From positions 37,235 through 101,234 of the forward strand of contig DF237281.1 in the NCBI GenBank assembly GCA_000708835.1: a stretch of 64,000 bases of DNA, in the 5' to 3' direction. Shown here piece after piece: positions 60,566 through 64,000 of the stretch. Below the pieces are notes generated by a model. It made no database searches. It had not been told where the DNA came from and saw only the letters and a list, made by a program, of their open reading frames with translations. Position 1 is the first letter of the stretch; every line of letters begins with the position of its first letter. This stretch comes from Klebsormidium nitens. Taxonomy: Eukaryota > Streptophyta > Klebsormidiophyceae > Klebsormidiales > Klebsormidiaceae. The position numbers and the translations under genes were made by a program.

Positions 60566-63500
60566 ATGGAGTCTCAGACTAGTCTTCAGCATTTCAGCAA
60601 TGGGCTTGAGCATGTCGAGCAAGGTAGCCTGCGGTGCCTTTTGTCTGGTCAAATTAGGGTTGATCTTTCGAGTTGCAAGGAGCGTGTTGCAGTGAGATGC
60701 CTCTTGTGCTTGCATCAAGTTTGGGTGAAGAGCAAAGAGGCTGCGGGGTTGCAGAGGGTCAATTTTCGCAAAAGCGACCACGGCGCTCAAATGGGCTACC
60801 TTGTAAGCGCTGAGATCCCAAAGTCGAAGCAGTGCAAGCAGATTGTGTGTCTGCATTGCGTCAACAATCTGCTTGGCGTGGTTGGCGACAGCGCTGACGG
60901 GTTGTCGGTCACTCTAAGTGGTAGGAAGGACGGCGGGCGAGAGGCGACTCTCATGGAGCGGCAGACAAGGGATGGGGCATGGACTCAGACTCTGAAGCTC
61001 ACCGACGAGTTGATCGCCTTTCTTCATCGAGAGAACGCTAGGACAGTATCGGGACAGCGGCAGATCTCTACGGCGGCAACTCAAATAGGCAGCCGAGGCA
61101 TGGCCAAGGGGGTGCGGCCGAGAGCAGGCGGAGGTGCTTCCAACGAGGTGAGGCTTTGAATTTTTTCTTGATGAACATCACAACAAAAGATGCATGCCAA
61201 TCAAAGATCATGCTATTGCCCAGCTCGTGCAAAGTGCCATCTTTGTTACATTGCAAGGGTCGGGCATCGACAACGAGTCTCAAGAGAATTTACTGTGCTG
61301 CTGAGGTTGCTCGAAAACAATTCTGATTTGCGGGGGCATAAAGCAAAGGACTTGTTTCAAACTCGAGACTATAATTCGACTGGTGCTTTAGTATTGAGTT
61401 TGCCTGGTCGCAATGAGCAAGTTCGCCTAAGAGACTTGCTCTCTTGTCGTTCAAGAGGTGGTCGATCAGGGGGCGTTGAGCGTCAAGGAACAAGCCATGC
61501 GCTACCTGAAGCTGATGATATGCCCCGAGGAGTCGGCTCGCATGTACCTGCCGACGGGCTCCGCATCGCCGCCGCTCAGATTGTACATGACTAGTTGGGA
61601 TCACAACGGAGAGGGCCGCTTGAAAGGGCTGGGAAAGCCTGACAAGGTCCACGGGCTGCCAGAGAGTGTGTGGTGGAACGCGCTCGGCAAGCTCTGCTGC
61701 ACATGCAATCGGGGGAGATTGATGGAGGACGCGCCATGCGTCCATAAGCTGGCAATGGCGGCCCTCAGCGAAAGCTGGGTTCATACCGCGGAGCTACCCA
61801 CGTGCGAGTCGCTCGGCAGAGGGGCAAGGCTCGAGCGGATAGGGTCGGACGCGACGGGCAGCTACTTTGCGGTCGCCGACAACCTCCAAGGGGCGTTGGG
61901 GCCTCAGAGGCGCATGCTATTCCGCAGCTGCAAGGGGGTGTGGTACTGCGAAGGGAGAAGAGACGGATGCGCGAGCCTCACCGACTGCTCGCACGTCTCG
62001 GCGGCAAAGGCGGCCATGAGGTCGGATCATGAAGGGGCCGTCGCCATGGCCGATCGACTGATCCTCAGTCCTTTGGAGCCCTTCTCAAGGGCTTCGCTAA
62101 GCTGGCTTGAGCGATGGGAGGGGGGCTTGCCCGAGATTGGGGAGGTGCCTGCCGCGGTCCCCCCCTTACAAGGGGGGAGTGATGGGGGGTTGAAAAGTGA
62201 GGAGCGGTATCTAGTCGGTCTTCTCGAGAAGCGTCCCCACGAGCCGGCCAAGTGCGCTGGCGACTCATGCTTTTGCCGCCAACACGAGCGCTTGTTTGGA
62301 GAGGCTGCCGCTCAACCCATGGTGGAAAGTCGGATCGAGAGAGACGTGGAGCAGGGGGGTGCAGGAGAGGTGCACCCTCGCAAGAGGGCGAGGAGGAGCA
62401 AGGCGTTGTGGGCGGCGCATAGAGGGAGCCAGCACACGGAGGCGCCGGCCGGTTGGGATTCAAAACCGCCGGCGGACGCAAGGGGCAAGGTGGCAATCCG
62501 AGGTTGGGTAGACGCGTGCGCTAGCTGCACGTTGGCATCGTTGGCTCGAGACGGGCGATGCGAGCATGGGGAAGTTTCAAGGGTGCGCGTCCCCGTCATG
62601 TTGCTCACCACGGAGGCAACTCAGGTCACGAAGCCCAAGCTAGCGAGACTGAGCGACGCGGTCGAGTTCCACGACCCGCTCGTGACCTCGCTGGAGCGTC
62701 CCGTTCGCGTGAGCAAGTTGCGAGATTGCCACCTCGAGGAGCTTTCGGAGAAGGGGCTGCTGAGCGCTCCGTGCCCGTTGGAGGCCCCTCGGTGCGGCGG
62801 GGCATGGGAAGAGGCGTGGGTCGCGGCGGCCGTGACGGCGTCGTCGTGGAGCCAGCAAGTGCGGGTTCGGATCTACCACTGCCGATGCTTGGACGAGGCG
62901 CATGCCGTTCACTTTGACGGCGAGCACCTCGGGCTGTACGCGTGGAACCGAAGGACGATCTTCGTCCAAGAGAGTCTCCAATTGTTGCTTCGAGGCATGC
63001 AACACGGCCATTCCTTCAAGGCGGAGCTCGCAACGTCTCAGGCGGCCTTCCAGCGCTCACCCGACGCCATCGTTTTGAGCGAGGAGACGTGGCGCCGAGC
63101 GAGCCTCGACTACTTCAAGCTCGTTGGGCTGGGAATTCGGGATTGCTGCTCGCTATGCGGGCCCCATCCTAAGGTGAGAACGTGTCAACTTGATGGACAC
63201 GAGAATCTTCTGTCTCTCGTGTCTTTGCTGTCAAATGTTCCATGAACATATGATAAACACATTGAAATTAGTATAGGAGATTCGTGCACGTCCAATGACA
63301 TTCAGTGTACATTCAATGGTATTCAAGTGAAGTGTTTGCCCCTGCGAGTATCTCTTGTATGCGACGCTTATCGAATGATTTGGCTTGCTCAAGATACGCG
63401 TTGATGTACACTAAATTCAATGCTTGTGCAGGTACTCCTCTGTGACGGGATTGTCGGTTTGGCAAGCACGGACGGCGCAAAGAAGCCGGGCGGTCTCGGG

Positions 63501-63941
63501 AGCGGTGCCCTTGATGCGAGGCGCACCTTCTGCCATCCGAGCCGACACTCGAACGGAGAGATCCTCGAGAAGCGCTCCATCTCGGGGCGCGACTTCTGCG
63601 GCGCGGGTCTAGACGGGGGCGGAATGAAGCGCAAGCTTTTGCTCCAGCCCGAGCTGCGAGAGGCGCTTGCACGCCTTTCACAGCACCGACCAAAAGACGA
63701 GAAGCTCGGACAGCGGCTGTCGAAGGCCGAGTTTGGAGCTCTTCTCGACGGACTCGCACACGAGGACCCCCAAATCGTGAAGCGCTTTGGGCCCAATCAG
63801 GACGAAGGTCCGCTTGCGGAGGACGGCAGAAGGCGGCTCCTCAAGGAGCAGCAGACGATGGTCCGAGATCGGAACCTTGCCGTTTTCGAGCTGCTGACGG
63901 GCATCCAAGAGGACTTTGAGAGGCGAGGACGCAATGTGTGA
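60566..63941 (+). CDS. Cysteine-rich SWIM-finger protein, resembling KDZ-transposon-associated (HMGXB3-like) proteins
   Basis: Three exons: 60566-61147, 61458-63173, 63432-63941; sum 2808 nt, 935 residues. The N-terminal part has paired cysteines (CLLC, CLHC). A SWIM-type finger CTCNRGRLMEDAPCVHK follows, then a second finger-like YCEGRRDGCASLTDCSHV, further Cys/His clusters (KCAGDSCFCRQH, DACASC...RCEHGE), the segment YHCRCLDEAHAVHFDGEHLGLYAWNRR, and CCSLCGPHPK-VLLCDGIVGLAS. The last two resemble the cysteine-cluster proteins linked to Kyakuja-Dileera-Zisupton transposons and vertebrate HMGXB3. No catalytic DDE region is visible, so this may be an accessory or N-terminal part, or a domesticated gene. 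The acceptor before exon 2 (AAGAG at 61457) is poor in pyrimidines and less certain. The stop at 63941 may be followed by more exons outside the window. Confidence 0.55.
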
Positions 63942-64000
63942 CAGTTGGACAGGGTTTACACGCTGCCTGTCTACTTCACATGTGCGGAAACCATGCGAGG

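Noticed and set aside
1-64000. CRISPR arrays, bacterial operons, Shine-Dalgarno sites
   Set aside because: Spliceosomal introns throughout show a eukaryotic nuclear sequence; no regularly spaced short repeats were seen.

Overview
The window looks like nuclear DNA from a compact streptophyte (green-lineage) genome. I infer a charophyte alga, possibly Klebsormidium-like, but cannot prove the species. The genes are intron-rich with GT..AG junctions, often GTGAG donors. The families are plant-type: a SCAR/WAVE protein ending in an acidic tail, a TFIIIC subunit with Agenet domains, NUP107, a PP2C of the plant clade-D type and an F-box/LRR protein. I assembled exon chains by hand; total coding length is divisible by three and reading phase holds across every junction in each.

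Layout: 144-7471 (+) is the 3' part of a TFIIIC90-like gene. 8793-10193 (-) is a FAD-dependent oxidoreductase, divergent from an F-box/LRR gene at 10573-11592 (+). 12857-18814 (-) is a six-exon SCAR/WAVE gene. 19433-19700 is a small MITE-like element with perfect 23-bp terminal inverted repeats. 20742-30088 (+) is a 15-exon NUP107 gene.

From about 31.7 to 44.2 kb no protein gene is convincing. This stretch holds eight copies of a tRNA-like RNA gene (here A-H); a ninth (I) lies at 53.9-54.1 kb. Each has a tRNA acceptor stem, D arm/A box and T arm/B box, but the anticodon region is replaced by a long structured insert, giving 187-283 nt in all. Eight of nine have, at constant distance, an upstream element resembling the plant snRNA USE (ACCCACAA..) near -63 to -77 and a TATA-like box near -30 to -43. 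Most end in a T4-T5 run. B/C and D/E are about 1.45-kb tandem units arranged as an inverted repeat. Insert sequence differs strongly among copies while ends and promoters are kept. This family is the most likely undescribed system here.

Further genes: 45558-47105 (-) amino-acid transporter (AAAP); 48984-53088 (+) seven-exon aldo-keto reductase; 55758-59198 (-) four-exon PP2C phosphatase; 60566-63941 (+) a cysteine-rich, SWIM-finger protein resembling proteins associated with KDZ transposons. The protein genes form no operon or obvious pathway. A TFIIIC subunit gene lying in the same window as Pol III-type RNA genes is probably coincidence.
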